From contig NZ_SNXO01000001.1 of NCBI RefSeq assembly GCF_004362975.1, positions 42,100 to 106,099 of the forward strand: 64,000 bases of DNA. Direction: 5' to 3'. The translations under genes were made by a program, and so were the position numbers. Source of the DNA: Aminicella lysinilytica. Its GTDB lineage: Bacteria > Bacillota > Clostridia > Peptostreptococcales > Anaerovoracaceae. The notes beneath the pieces are model-generated. The model was not told where the DNA came from and made no database searches. It worked only from the letters and a program-made list of their open reading frames with translations. How positions within the stretch are numbered: position 1 is the stretch's first letter; the number at the start of each line of letters is the position of its first letter. Shown here piece after piece: positions 17,578-26,314 of the stretch.

Positions 17578-18943
17578 CAATCAGAACACAGTGACCATCG
17601 ACAACAGAACGTTGCTTGATAAACTGGTGAAAATTGCAATACCGATAGCGATCCAGGGGGTGGTTTCAGCCACCCTCGGTTTAGTTGATAACTTAATGGT
17701 AGGGTTCCTTGGAGAAGCCGAGCTGGCAGCCGTAGGCATAGCCACCCAGGTGTACTTCATACACTATCTTTTTTTATTTGGATTCAACAGCGGCACTGCC
17801 ACATTCATGGCTCAGTTTTACGGAAACGGCGATAAGAAGAATATAAGGAAGGTCCTGGGATTCGATATGGCGGTGGCCCTCTGCATCGGCACACTGTTCT
17901 TCATAGTGTCATTTTTCTTTACTGATCAGATACTTCATATATATACTGATGATTCGGTCATAATCGCCATGGCCAGACCCTACGTCAAAATAGGCACTGT
18001 GACATATTTCTTCCTGGCTGTGTCAGCACCGCTGGAGACTGCTTTCAAATCCACACAGCAGACCAAGGTGCCTATGATCATAAGCGCAGTGGTTTTCAGC
18101 ACTAATACCTTTCTGAATTATGTTTTCATTTTCGGCAAATTCGGCGCTCCGGCTATGGGCATCAGCGGCGCGGCTCTGGCAACCTGCATCGCCAGATGCG
18201 CAGAGATGGTCATCAGTATGATAGTGGCCAACAGAGGTAATTACGGCCTGGACGGAAAGCTGAAGGATTTCCTGGGATGGGACAGAGAACTCATAGTCAG
18301 AGTTGTTAAGAACGCTCTGCCTACCACAGGAAACGAGCTCTTCTGGAGCATCGGCACTTCTATGTATGTGGCGGCCTTTGCCAGGATAGGTACTACGGCC
18401 TATGCGTCCTATCAGGCGGCGGCTACCATCAATAACATTTTTTCATTTGCGGCCTTCAGCGTCGGCGACGCCACGCTGATCCTGGTCGGCGCCAAACTGG
18501 GTGAGGGGAAAAAAGACTATGCTTACGCTCTGGCCAAGAAGATGCTGAAGATCGGCACTTTGTTCGGCGTCCTGTGCGGTCTCGTAGTAATTGCGGCGGC
18601 GTGGCCCCTGGTAAACCTCTTTGCTCTGACTGCTCTGGGCAAGATCTACGCTTTCAGGATACTGGTAGTCTATGGCCTGACTATGGGCCTGAATCTCTTC
18701 GCCGGGATCAATATCACCGGTGTTCTGCGAGGAGGCGGAGACACCCGATACGCCATGTTCACCGAAGTGGGATGCATCTGGTCAGTGGCCGTGCCCCTGG
18801 CCTTCGCCGCATCACTGTGGTGGCATCTGCCGATTTATATGGCTGTCCTCTGCGTCAGAGGCAACGACCTGGTGGAGAGCATCATACTCTATCATAGATT
18901 CAAATCTAAGAAATGGATGAATACGGTCATAACCGGACTGTAA
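17567..18943 (+). CDS. MATE-family efflux transporter
   Basis: 458 residues, twelve membrane segments in two similar halves. The family pattern PIAIQGVVSATLGLVDNLMVG at the N-terminus and GVLRGGGDTRYAMF near residue 385 are typical. These export drugs or metabolites with Na+ or H+ antiport. It overlaps the tagO end by 11 bp and is the last gene of the yhbY operon. The substrate is unknown. Confidence 0.9.
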   Translation: MGINNQNTVTIDNRTLLDKLVKIAIPIAIQGVVSATLGLVDNLMVGFLGEAELAAVGIATQVYFIHYLFLFGFNSGTATFMAQFYGNGDKKNIRKVLGFDMAVALCIGTLFFIVSFFFTDQILHIYTDDSVIIAMARPYVKIGTVTYFFLAVSAPLETAFKSTQQTKVPMIISAVVFSTNTFLNYVFIFGKFGAPAMGISGAALATCIARCAEMVISMIVANRGNYGLDGKLKDFLGWDRELIVRVVKNALPTTGNELFWSIGTSMYVAAFARIGTTAYASYQAAATINNIFSFAAFSVGDATLILVGAKLGEGKKDYAYALAKKMLKIGTLFGVLCGLVVIAAAWPLVNLFALTALGKIYAFRILVVYGLTMGLNLFAGINITGVLRGGGDTRYAMFTEVGCIWSVAVPLAFAASLWWHLPIYMAVLCVRGNDLVESIILYHRFKSKKWMNTVITGL

Positions 18944-19002
18944 GATCAGTGGGCATCTCCCGCATATGGCTATTTATCCACGAAATATCTGCGCTTTTGA
19001 TG

Positions 19003-19503
19003 CGCCACATCATAACTGGAAAATCAACGATTCTTGCACGGGCCGGGCCGCAGGACGTCGGCCGCAAGAATTGCTTTGAAATGATTGCCATTGTGGCACT
19101 ATCCTTTTTCGAAATCAATGAAACGCAAGAATCGGCCTGATAATTGGACTGATGTGGCGGATATCAGATTTCATAACAGGATCCGTGCAAGAATCAGCCA
19201 AATAATTGATCCATTGTGGCGGCCACCGGCCTCAACGGCAGCGTTTCCAATGGCTACGCGCCACATTACTTATGTAATTTCCTTGATTCTTGCGTGAGGC
19301 TCCCTAATATTTTGGTGAGACGCCACAGTGCCTTCAATAATCCGAGGATTCTTGCACGCAAGCCCGTCACCTTGATTTGATACGCCACATTGCAATAAAA
19401 AAGACAGTGATTCTTGCAGGCAGGCTGGTGAGCAATTCCATCGACCGATTCTTGCACGGACCGGGCCGCAGGCTGGTGAGCAATTCCATCGACCAATTCT
19501 TGC
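19003..19503. repeat. Array of 35-bp composite repeats with two conserved boxes
   Basis: This fills most of the 574-bp gap between two convergent genes. Seven units have the exact form CGCCACAT-N18-GATTCTTGC with small box changes. Forward units are at 19003-19037, 19259-19293, 19321-19355 and 19383-19417; reverse units are at 19064-19098, 19125-19159 and 19187-19221. All are 35 bp. Starts are 61-62 bp apart except across the 37-bp centre at 19222-19258, where orientation switches. Two more copies (19421-19455, 19469-19503) are near-identical to each other and keep only the right box. The N18 centres differ but often contain AATTAT-like bases. No gene is seen in the interval. Confidence 0.85.
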
Positions 19504-19517
19504 AGCCCAACGCCAGC

Positions 19518-21542
19518 TTATACAAACAGGCTTCCGATATGATAGATTATAAATGCTACGATCCAGGCAACGCCGGTTTGGAAGAGAACTGTCGAGAAGG
19601 CGTATTTCCAGCCACCCATTTCTCTTCTGACTGTAGCCAGCGTAGCTACGCACGGCATGTACAGCAGACAGAATGTCAGGAAACAGTAAGCCGACAGAGG
19701 CGTGAACATCTGAGACAACATCTGCGCCAGAGTCAGGCCGCTTGTAGCCTTTGTTAAAACGGCCATAGTACTCACCACGGCTTCCTTTGCCGAGAGACCT
19801 GTGATCAGCGCCGTCGCCGCCCGCCAGTCGCCGAAGCCCAGAGGCTCGAACACAGGCGACACGAACTTGCCGATAGCGGCCAGCATACTGTGGCTCGGAT
19901 CGGACACCATAGTCAGGCCCGGACTGAAACTCTGCAGGAACCAGATGACGATAGTCGCGACGAATATTACCGTGAAAGCCTTTTTGATGAAGCCCTTCAC
20001 GTTTTCCCAAACACGCAGGGCCACGCTTTTGGCCGCCGGGATCCTGTATGGCGGCAGCACCATTACGAACGGTACCGGATCGCCTTGGAACAGGGTTTTG
20101 TTAAATATCAAAGCGCAGATTATGGACACCAGTATGCCCGTAATGTACAGGCCGGCCATGACCAGGGTGCCGTTTGTCGGGAAAAACGCGGCGGTTATCA
20201 TAGCGTACAAAGGCAGCTTGGCGCTGCATGACATGAATGGTATCAGGGTTATGGTCAAGTGACGGTCGCGCTTGCTGGGCAGGGATCTGGTGGCCATGAT
20301 GGCAGGCACGGAACAGCCGAAACCGATGAGCATAGGCACCAGAGAACGGCCTGACAGACCGATTTTCTCTAGGAGTTTATCCATAACGAAAGCTACTCGC
20401 GGCATGTATCCACTGTCTTCCAGAATGGACAGGCAGAAGAACAGAACAGCAATTATGGGCAGGAAGGAAATGACGCTTCCGACTCCTGCACAGACGCCGT
20501 TGATCACCAGAGAGTAGACCTCTGTGGAGGCTCCGGCAGACAGCAGACCATTGCCGATCTGTTTGATGACCCAGTCGACGCCAACGGACAGCCAGTCTGA
20601 CAGCAAGCTTCCCAGGCTGCCGAAGGTCAGCCAGAAAATGAAGACCATTATGCACAGAAAAATTGGGATCGCAAATATACGATTCGTCAGTATTTTGTCT
20701 ATTTTAATGGCCCGGTCGTGTTGTATCGTAGTGGTGATTTCCTTGGTCACGACTTCCTTGCATACATCTTCCACGAAGGCGTAGCGCATATCGGCCATGG
20801 CCGCTTCTCTGTCCGTGTCCATGTGGTGCTCCATGTCTTTGATGATGTCGCGGATGATAGCACTGTCGCCGTCGTCCAGGGAAAGCTGCCTGATGACGGG
20901 CTTGTCGCCTTCGACGATCTTGGTAGCACAAAACCTGACGGGCAGGCCGATCTCTCTGGCCGGCTCTTCTATTATATGGCTTATGGAGTGGATGGCCGTG
21001 TGTACGTGGCCTTTACAAAAATCTATATTGGTAGGTACCTGATGTTTGTCTGCTGCCTCGATGGCGTAGTGTATCAGGTCGTGAATGCCCCTGTTCTTGG
21101 AGGCGGATATAGGAAGGACCGGGATCGTAAGGATCTCGGAAAGTTTGTTCATGTCGATTTCTATGTCGTTGCTGTAGACCTCGTCCATCATATTCAGGGC
21201 CAGCACCATAGGTATCTCCAGTTCCATAAGCTGAAGCGTAAGGTACAGATTTCTTTCGAAATTGGTGGCGTCTACTATATTGATGATGACATCGGGTTTG
21301 CCCTCCAGAAGTATCTGTCTGTTGGCCATATCGTCTACGGTGTATTCGGACAGGGAGTACATTCCCGGAAGTTCGATGACGTTGGCTCCGTTATGGCCCT
21401 TGACGGGGCCTTCTTTGGTCTTGTTTCCGGGCGTCGAGAATACGCCCTGATGCTGCAGTCCGCCTGTCATCTGGTTGTAGAGGGTCGTTAGTCCCGAATT
21501 GGGATTGCCGGCCAGAGCGATATTCACATTGAATCTGGCCAT
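19518..21542 (-). CDS. feoB: Ferrous iron transporter FeoB
   Basis: 674 residues: N-terminal G-protein domain (1-170), a helical spacer, and a membrane part with two Gate regions and many segments. It imports Fe2+ across the membrane. The G1 loop reads GNPNSGLTT, so the usual P-loop lysine is leucine; G3 is ELPGMYSLS (usually DLPG) and G4 is NMMD. The membrane signatures GFGCSVPAIMATRSL and GLSAKEAVVSTM are normal. Its start overlaps the feoA stop codon by one base. The transporter call is sure; GTP binding may be altered. Confidence 0.93.
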   Translation of the reverse strand: MARFNVNIALAGNPNSGLTTLYNQMTGGLQHQGVFSTPGNKTKEGPVKGHNGANVIELPGMYSLSEYTVDDMANRQILLEGKPDVIINIVDATNFERNLYLTLQLMELEIPMVLALNMMDEVYSNDIEIDMNKLSEILTIPVLPISASKNRGIHDLIHYAIEAADKHQVPTNIDFCKGHVHTAIHSISHIIEEPAREIGLPVRFCATKIVEGDKPVIRQLSLDDGDSAIIRDIIKDMEHHMDTDREAAMADMRYAFVEDVCKEVVTKEITTTIQHDRAIKIDKILTNRIFAIPIFLCIMVFIFWLTFGSLGSLLSDWLSVGVDWVIKQIGNGLLSAGASTEVYSLVINGVCAGVGSVISFLPIIAVLFFCLSILEDSGYMPRVAFVMDKLLEKIGLSGRSLVPMLIGFGCSVPAIMATRSLPSKRDRHLTITLIPFMSCSAKLPLYAMITAAFFPTNGTLVMAGLYITGILVSIICALIFNKTLFQGDPVPFVMVLPPYRIPAAKSVALRVWENVKGFIKKAFTVIFVATIVIWFLQSFSPGLTMVSDPSHSMLAAIGKFVSPVFEPLGFGDWRAATALITGLSAKEAVVSTMAVLTKATSGLTLAQMLSQMFTPLSAYCFLTFCLLYMPCVATLATVRREMGGWKYAFSTVLFQTGVAWIVAFIIYHIGSLFV

Positions 21543-21769
21543 TAATTTACCTCCCTGACTGTTACGACGGCGGCTTCATCTTTCCTGATGGAGAGCTCGT
21601 AGCCCCGCAAAAAGATCTCTATAGGATCTCCGAAGGGAGCTACCTTCCGGACTCTCACCTCGGTATTAGGGGTGAGGCCCAGATCCAGCAGCCTGCGCCG
21701 GAGAGCGCCCTTGCCGCCTACAGTCTCTATTATTGCTTTTTTTCCTTTTTTTAATTCGCTTAATTTCAT
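21542..21769 (-). CDS. feoA: Ferrous iron transport protein FeoA
   Basis: 75 residues, one SH3-like FeoA domain: an LSELKKGKKAII start, RRRLLDLGL in the middle and a VRKVAPFGDPIEIFLRGYELSIR strand region. It is a small cytoplasmic partner of FeoB. The stop and the feoB start overlap (TAATG). Upstream lie palindromes that may be regulator sites. Confidence 0.93.
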   Translation of the reverse strand: MKLSELKKGKKAIIETVGGKGALRRRLLDLGLTPNTEVRVRKVAPFGDPIEIFLRGYELSIRKDEAAVVTVREVN

Positions 21770-21833
21770 ATTAATAGTATATAACGGTTAGAGGCATCTT
21801 ACAAGAAGTTTTGGCTATGTTCTCGCGGGGTTA

Positions 21834-21878
21834 TTCCTTAAGAGTTCTTAAGGAATATTAAGTGAAATTGTATACAAT
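21834..21878. promoter_or_regulatory. Palindromes upstream of feoA
   Basis: TTCCTTAAG (21834-21842) and CTTAAGGAA (21847-21855) form a perfect 9-bp inverted repeat with a 4-bp centre. ATTGTATACAAT (21867-21878) is a perfect palindrome. A related TTCTTAAGAA lies at 21968-21977 on the side of the divergent gene. They look like operators in the feoAB/transglycosylase intergenic region (293 bp); the binding proteins are unknown, with an iron regulator a natural guess for the first. Confidence 0.5.
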
Positions 21879-22062
21879 CTCATCTGAGAAACAAAATAAT
21901 ATTAAAAAAGATGTTACAACAAACAATAAACACATTGTTCGTGTGTTGGTATTGTGAAAACTCCAAGTTCTTAAGAAGTCTTAATACTTTCTCATATATA
22001 CTATAAGAGTGTTGAGCATCAGTTTGCTCGACATTTTCATTAGTTAGGAGAAAACACATTTT

Positions 22063-22788
22063 ATGATCAAGAAGATATTCACAGTTTTAATAGCATTAAC
22101 AATAGTTACTACATCAGCAGGTATGGTGTTCGCTGACGACAGTACCACCAGCGTTGCGACATCGGGAACTGCAACTGCAGAGACGACGACGGGATCTACA
22201 GAAACGACAGCTACTGCGGAAGCAGATAATAACGCATCAGCAGAAGCAACGGCCAAGGAGAAAGCAGAAGCCGCTAAGAAAGCAGCGGCTGAGAAGAAGG
22301 CCGCTGCCAAGAAGGCTAAAGCCCTTAAGTATAAGAAGGGTCTGGCTTCATACATAAGAGCGGTCAATGGAAATTACAGCAAGGCAGGTTCCATGAAGCT
22401 GGCAGGTTATTTCATCAGCTATGGCAAGAAGTACAAGGTCAGCCCTCTGGCACTTATGGCTATGGCTAAGCATGAGAGTGGCTTCAGCGCCAGAGCTCAT
22501 AATCCGGCAGGATACTACGGAATGATGCAGACCAGCGCAAGCCTGGGCAGAGCTAAGGGATTCAGCAAGAGCGAACTGCTGATAGCCAAGAACAGCATCA
22601 AGGTGGCAGCCAGCTATCTGAGGTACAATCTCAAGTATTTCAATTACAACTACTCCAAGGGCATTGCAGGATACTGCTGCGGAACATACGCTGTCAAGAC
22701 AGGCCACTACAGCAAGACTACATCCAATGCCAGAGTAAGGACTATGAAGAACATCAAGAAATATCTGGCAAGACACAATTACGTTTAA
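22063..22788 (+). CDS. Secreted lytic-transglycosylase-like protein
   Basis: 241 residues. Residues 1-24 are a signal peptide ending near VFADD. Residues 25-70 are Thr/Ala-rich low complexity and 65-90 form an Ala/Lys/Glu-rich charged helix. Residues 95-240 resemble an SLT/lysozyme-like domain with the catalytic glutamate in MAKHESGFSARA near residue 145 and the GYYGMMQTS segment after it. It probably cleaves peptidoglycan outside the cell. Start ATG follows TTAGGAG. It has its own terminator at 22804-22829. Confidence 0.75.
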   Translation: MIKKIFTVLIALTIVTTSAGMVFADDSTTSVATSGTATAETTTGSTETTATAEADNNASAEATAKEKAEAAKKAAAEKKAAAKKAKALKYKKGLASYIRAVNGNYSKAGSMKLAGYFISYGKKYKVSPLALMAMAKHESGFSARAHNPAGYYGMMQTSASLGRAKGFSKSELLIAKNSIKVAASYLRYNLKYFNYNYSKGIAGYCCGTYAVKTGHYSKTTSNARVRTMKNIKKYLARHNYV

Positions 22789-22794
22789 AGAATC

Positions 22795-22829
22795 AATGAC
22801 AGGGACCGGCATCGCGCCGGTCTTTTTTT
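22795..22829 (+). terminator. Terminator of the transglycosylase gene; left copy of a 35-bp direct repeat
   Basis: GACCGGC pairs with GCCGGTC around ATCGC, followed by seven T. The 35 bp from AATGACAGG to the end of the T-run are identical to 23453-23487. Confidence 0.9.
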
Positions 22830-22843
22830 CGGCAAAATCCCTG

Positions 22844-22900
22844 TTGACATGCTATGAATAAGAAGATATACTATATTTACTAAGTAAGTTTACTAAGTAA
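22844..22900 (+). promoter_or_regulatory. Promoter and operator of the DinJ/YafQ operon
   Basis: TTGACA (22844-22849), a 17-bp spacer and TATACT (22867-22872) form a strong promoter. It is followed by two copies of TTTACTAAGTAA at 22876-22887 and 22889-22900, 13 bp apart, each internally palindromic (TTACTAAGTAA). This is the expected layout of an antitoxin-bound operator. Confidence 0.75.
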
Positions 22901-22919
22901 CAGAAAGGGGACTTGAAAC

Positions 22920-23180
22920 ATGAATAATAACATGAAGACTGTTACTTGCTCTTTCGTAATGGACAGGGATGTCTATAACGCATATAAGAGTATAGTTACA
23001 GGAAATGGAGAGAACGTTAAAGGGAATATTATAAGATATATGCAGAGTGTTATCGATTATGGAACACCAAATGCTGAAACTATTGAAGCTATGGAAGAAG
23101 TAAAAAAGTTAAAAGCTGATCCTGATAAAAAGACATATGGTTCTTTTGCGGAAATAATGAAAGGCATTGATAATGATTAA
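22920..23180 (+). CDS. Antitoxin, RelB/DinJ family
   Basis: 86 residues. The N-terminus TVTCSFVMDRDVYNAYKSI looks like a ribbon-helix-helix DNA-binding unit, and the C-terminal part (55-86) with SFAEIMKGID is the toxin-binding tail typical of DinJ. It neutralises the toxin encoded by the next gene and represses the operon. AAAGGGGACTT precedes the start. It overlaps the toxin gene by 8 bp. Confidence 0.85.
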   Translation: MNNNMKTVTCSFVMDRDVYNAYKSIVTGNGENVKGNIIRYMQSVIDYGTPNAETIEAMEEVKKLKADPDKKTYGSFAEIMKGIDND

Positions 23181-23451
23181 ATACAGGATAGTTCTGACCA
23201 GAGCATTCAGGAAAGATTTGAAAACAGCTGTTAAAAGAGGATACAATATCGACCTGTTAGAGTATGTGGTAGATACTCTTTCAGCTGGTGAGCCTTTGCC
23301 TGAAAAGTACAATGATCATAACCTGATGGGAAACTACAGAGGGTGCAGAGAGTGCCATATAACCCCGGATTGGCTTCTGATTTACGAAATATCTGATAAT
23401 GAGTTGATACTGTATCTGACCAGAACAGGTACACATAGTGATCTTTTCTGA
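23173..23451 (+). CDS. Toxin, YafQ-type mRNA interferase (RelE superfamily)
   Basis: 92 residues from ATG 23173 (a TTG six bases earlier is possible). Family residues are seen at the C-terminal half: HNLMGNYRGCRECHITPDWLLIY and RTGTHSDLF, which include the catalytic histidines and aspartate of YafQ. YafQ toxins cut mRNA on the ribosome. Start overlaps the antitoxin end, so the two are coupled. Confidence 0.88.
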   Translation: MIKYRIVLTRAFRKDLKTAVKRGYNIDLLEYVVDTLSAGEPLPEKYNDHNLMGNYRGCRECHITPDWLLIYEISDNELILYLTRTGTHSDLF

Positions 23452-23452
23452 T

Positions 23453-23487
23453 AATGACAGGGACCGGCATCGCGCCGGTCTTTTTTT
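23453..23487 (+). terminator. Terminator of the toxin-antitoxin operon; right copy of a 35-bp direct repeat
   Basis: Identical over 35 bp to 22795-22829, with the same GACCGGC/GCCGGTC stem and T-run. The repeat begins 2 bp after the toxin stop codon. Confidence 0.9.
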
Positions 23488-23498
23488 GCTTTGGATAT

Positions 23499-23527
23499 TT
23501 GCCATAGACAGAGATAAATGATATAAT
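23499..23527 (+). promoter_or_regulatory. Promoter of the mtnA operon
   Basis: TTGCCA at 23499-23504 and TATAAT at 23522-23527 with a 17-bp spacer. No S-box structure is seen downstream. Confidence 0.7.
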
Positions 23528-23566
23528 ATATGTTCGTGATTAATACATTTAACAGGAGATGAGGAA

Positions 23567-24625
23567 ATGAAGGTATCAGAAGTAGTTCCGGTCAAATTTG
23601 TCGGCGGGAAGATGCTAATACTTGATCAGAGCAAGCTTCCGGGAGAAGAAAAGTACCTGGAAATGGAGACCAAGGAAGATATATATGTGGCCATCAAGAA
23701 GCTTAAGGTCAGAGGAGCTCCGGCCATAGGCGTAGCCGCCGCATACGGATTGTATGTATCAACGCGCCACAGCCACGCCAAAACTTTGAAGGAGTTCAGA
23801 CCTGAGGTGAAAGAAGTGGCAGACTACATAGTCAAGGCCAGGCCAACAGCAGTCAATCTTTCATGGGCCCTTAGCCGCATGATGGACAGGCTGGACACAT
23901 TCAACGGCGACGTGAGCGATGCCAAACAGATGCTTTTGTCCGAGGCGGATAAGATCAGAGTCGAAGACGAGAACTCGTGTCACAAGATGGGTGAGTACGG
24001 GCTCACACTTCTGAAGCCGGGCATGGGTATCCTTACCCACTGCAATGCCGGAACCCTGGCAACAGCCAAGTACGGTACAAGCCTTGCGCCTATTTACCTT
24101 GGCACAGAGAAAAACTACGACTTTAAAGTCTTTGCTGATGAGACCAGACCTTTGCTTCAGGGGGCCAGACTGACAGCCTGGGAACTGACCAAGGCGGGAG
24201 TGGACGTGACACTCATATGCGACAACATGGCGTCCATAGTCATGAAAAACGGCTGGATAGACGCTGTGGTAGTAGGCTGCGACAGAATGGCAGCCAATGG
24301 CGACGGAGCCAACAAGATAGGCACATCAGCAGTGGCCATCCTTGCCAAGGAATACGGCATCCCTTTCTACATGTTCGTGCCTACGTCGACAATAGACTAC
24401 GACACGAAAACGGGAGACGATATACAGATAGAACTCAGAGACGGAAAAGAGATCTCCGAAATGTGGTATAAACAGCCAATGGCACCACAGGGAGTGAAAA
24501 CATATAACCCGTCCTTCGACGTGACGCCGGCCAGGTACATTACCGCCGTCATAACTGAAAATGGCATAGTGAGAGCACCTTATGAAGAAAATCTGCTTAA
24601 ACTTAAGGAAAGAACGGTGAAATAA
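23567..24625 (+). CDS. mtnA: S-methyl-5-thioribose-1-phosphate isomerase
   Basis: 352 residues. Catalytic cysteine in THCNAGTLAT near residue 157 and catalytic aspartate in GCDRMAANGDGANKIGT near residue 237; RGAPAIGVAAAYG near residue 47 binds phosphate. It converts methylthioribose-1-phosphate to methylthioribulose-1-phosphate in methylthioadenosine salvage. In some bacteria this fold also serves the DHAP shunt, so the pathway cannot be fixed without its partners. Its stop overlaps the next start by one base. Confidence 0.92.
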   Translation: MKVSEVVPVKFVGGKMLILDQSKLPGEEKYLEMETKEDIYVAIKKLKVRGAPAIGVAAAYGLYVSTRHSHAKTLKEFRPEVKEVADYIVKARPTAVNLSWALSRMMDRLDTFNGDVSDAKQMLLSEADKIRVEDENSCHKMGEYGLTLLKPGMGILTHCNAGTLATAKYGTSLAPIYLGTEKNYDFKVFADETRPLLQGARLTAWELTKAGVDVTLICDNMASIVMKNGWIDAVVVGCDRMAANGDGANKIGTSAVAILAKEYGIPFYMFVPTSTIDYDTKTGDDIQIELRDGKEISEMWYKQPMAPQGVKTYNPSFDVTPARYITAVITENGIVRAPYEENLLKLKERTVK

Positions 24626-25542
24626 TGGCAGAGGAAAAGAAAAGCTTTCTGGCAAAATACGTTAAAATCATAGTAATATTCGCAGTTATTGCAGGATCGT
24701 CATCGGGCATATTCGGCAAGGCTATAAGCGCCGGGTCCATGGCCATAGGATTCTGGAGACTGACATTGGGCGTACCTTTCTTCGCCGTCCCTGTTCTGCT
24801 GAACATGAGAGATGAACTTAAGGCAGTGTCCAGGAAGGACCTGATATGGTCTTTCGTGGCAGGCGCATTCCTGTTCGGTCACTTCTTCAGCTGGTATAAC
24901 GCAGTGAAGATGACAGACATAGCCAGCGCCGTAGTGCTGGCAGCCCTTCATCCGCTGGTGGTACTGCTGGTGACCATATTCATATTCAAGCGTCACGTAG
25001 GCAGAAGACCTATCATGGGCATTATCCTGGCTCTGCTGGGCGGAGTGCTGGTGGCCGGCCTTGATTACAGGCACCTGTCCTCAGGCAATTTCAAAGGCGA
25101 CATACTGGCTTTTGCCGCGGCCGTATTCATGGGCGTATACTTCCTGGTAGGAAATGAAGTCCGCAAAAACGTCGTAGGGCCTGTCTATGTATTCCTTTGC
25201 TTCTTCGCATGCTGGGTATGTTTCGCCGTGGGATCCGCGGCCACTCACACACAGCTGCTTGGATACTCAACTAAAGATTATCTGCTCATAGTGCTTCTGA
25301 CACTGGTATGCCAGATCGGCGCTCACGCAGTATTCAACCTGTGCTTCGGCTATGTTGATTCATTATATGTATCGGCATGGGAGTCAGGCGAGTCGGTATT
25401 CGCTATAATACTGAGTTTCATTTTCCTTGGCGAAATACCTACATCATGGGAGCTGCTCGGCGCAGCCATCGTAGTTATCGGTCTGCTGTATTACAACCAC
25501 TACACGGGCCTAGAGGAAAAAGAGAATGAGCTACAAAGTTAA
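24625..25542 (+). CDS. EamA/DMT-family transporter
   Basis: 305 residues, ten membrane segments in two EamA repeats; ESVFAIILSFIFLGEIPTSWELLGA near residue 260 is the usual end of the second repeat. These carry metabolites such as amino acids or nucleosides. The start shares a base with the mtnA stop codon and the end overlaps scpA by 17 bp, so it is part of one transcript; a role in exporting or importing a methylthio compound is possible but unproven. Confidence 0.88.
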   Translation: MAEEKKSFLAKYVKIIVIFAVIAGSSSGIFGKAISAGSMAIGFWRLTLGVPFFAVPVLLNMRDELKAVSRKDLIWSFVAGAFLFGHFFSWYNAVKMTDIASAVVLAALHPLVVLLVTIFIFKRHVGRRPIMGIILALLGGVLVAGLDYRHLSSGNFKGDILAFAAAVFMGVYFLVGNEVRKNVVGPVYVFLCFFACWVCFAVGSAATHTQLLGYSTKDYLLIVLLTLVCQIGAHAVFNLCFGYVDSLYVSAWESGESVFAIILSFIFLGEIPTSWELLGAAIVVIGLLYYNHYTGLEEKENELQS

Positions 25543-26314
25543 ATTGCCCACCTTTGAGGGGCCTTTCGACCTTCTCGTATATCTCATAGAGGATGCCCAG
25601 ATGAGCATCTACGATATACAGGTGTCGACCATCACAAGCCAGTATCTGGACTATATCGACAGCATGAACGAGATGAATTTCAATCTTTCATCTGAATTTA
25701 TGCTGCTGGCGGCGGAACTCATCGAAATCAAATCCAAGATGATGCTGCCGAAATCCGATCTTGATTCAGATCTTCTCAAGGTAGAGGATCCGCGGAGCGA
25801 TCTGGTGGAAAGGCTGCTGGCATACAAGCGCTGTAAGCATTACAGCCAGCTGCTGAAAGAATGCCAGGAGGATATGGAGGGCGTCTTCGAGAAACCGCAG
25901 GAGGACATTTCCTGCTACCTTGATAACCCGGACGAATATCTCAGCCTGGACATTAAGGAGTTTGCCAAGGCCTTCAGTCTCTTTTTGCACAAAAAGCAGA
26001 AGATAGAGGAGACGGCCCGGCATTACACTATGGTCGAGCGTGAAAGAGAAACCATGGAAAATCGCATGGCCTACATCAGGACGGCTTTTGAGCGGGAAGA
26101 AAAGTCAGGGAATTACGAAATCAGCATCAGAGACCTGGTGCCGAACGCCCGCGACCGCTTCGATGTAGTCGTGACCTTCGTTTCGGTGCTGCAGATGATG
26201 CGTTACAGATATCTCGACGCCACACAGCGCGTCACCTACGGAGAAATAACGGTGAAAAAAGGCAAGAAGTCATTTGACGAGGCGCCAATGGAGGTACTAA
26301 CTGATGACCAGTAA
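25526..26314 (+). CDS. scpA: Segregation and condensation protein A
   Basis: 262 residues. N-terminus KLPTFEGPFDLLVYLIEDAQMSIYDI is the Smc-head-binding region, with MLLAAELIEIKSKMMLP after it. As the kleisin of the SMC-ScpAB condensin, it bridges Smc heads. The C-terminal winged helix is seen around residues 195-245. It overlaps scpB by 11 bp. Confidence 0.95.
   Translation: MSYKVKLPTFEGPFDLLVYLIEDAQMSIYDIQVSTITSQYLDYIDSMNEMNFNLSSEFMLLAAELIEIKSKMMLPKSDLDSDLLKVEDPRSDLVERLLAYKRCKHYSQLLKECQEDMEGVFEKPQEDISCYLDNPDEYLSLDIKEFAKAFSLFLHKKQKIEETARHYTMVERERETMENRMAYIRTAFEREEKSGNYEISIRDLVPNARDRFDVVVTFVSVLQMMRYRYLDATQRVTYGEITVKKGKKSFDEAPMEVLTDDQ

Noticed and set aside
19003..19503. CRISPR array
   Set aside because: The part between the conserved boxes varies inside each unit, orientation flips within the array, and no cas gene is present.
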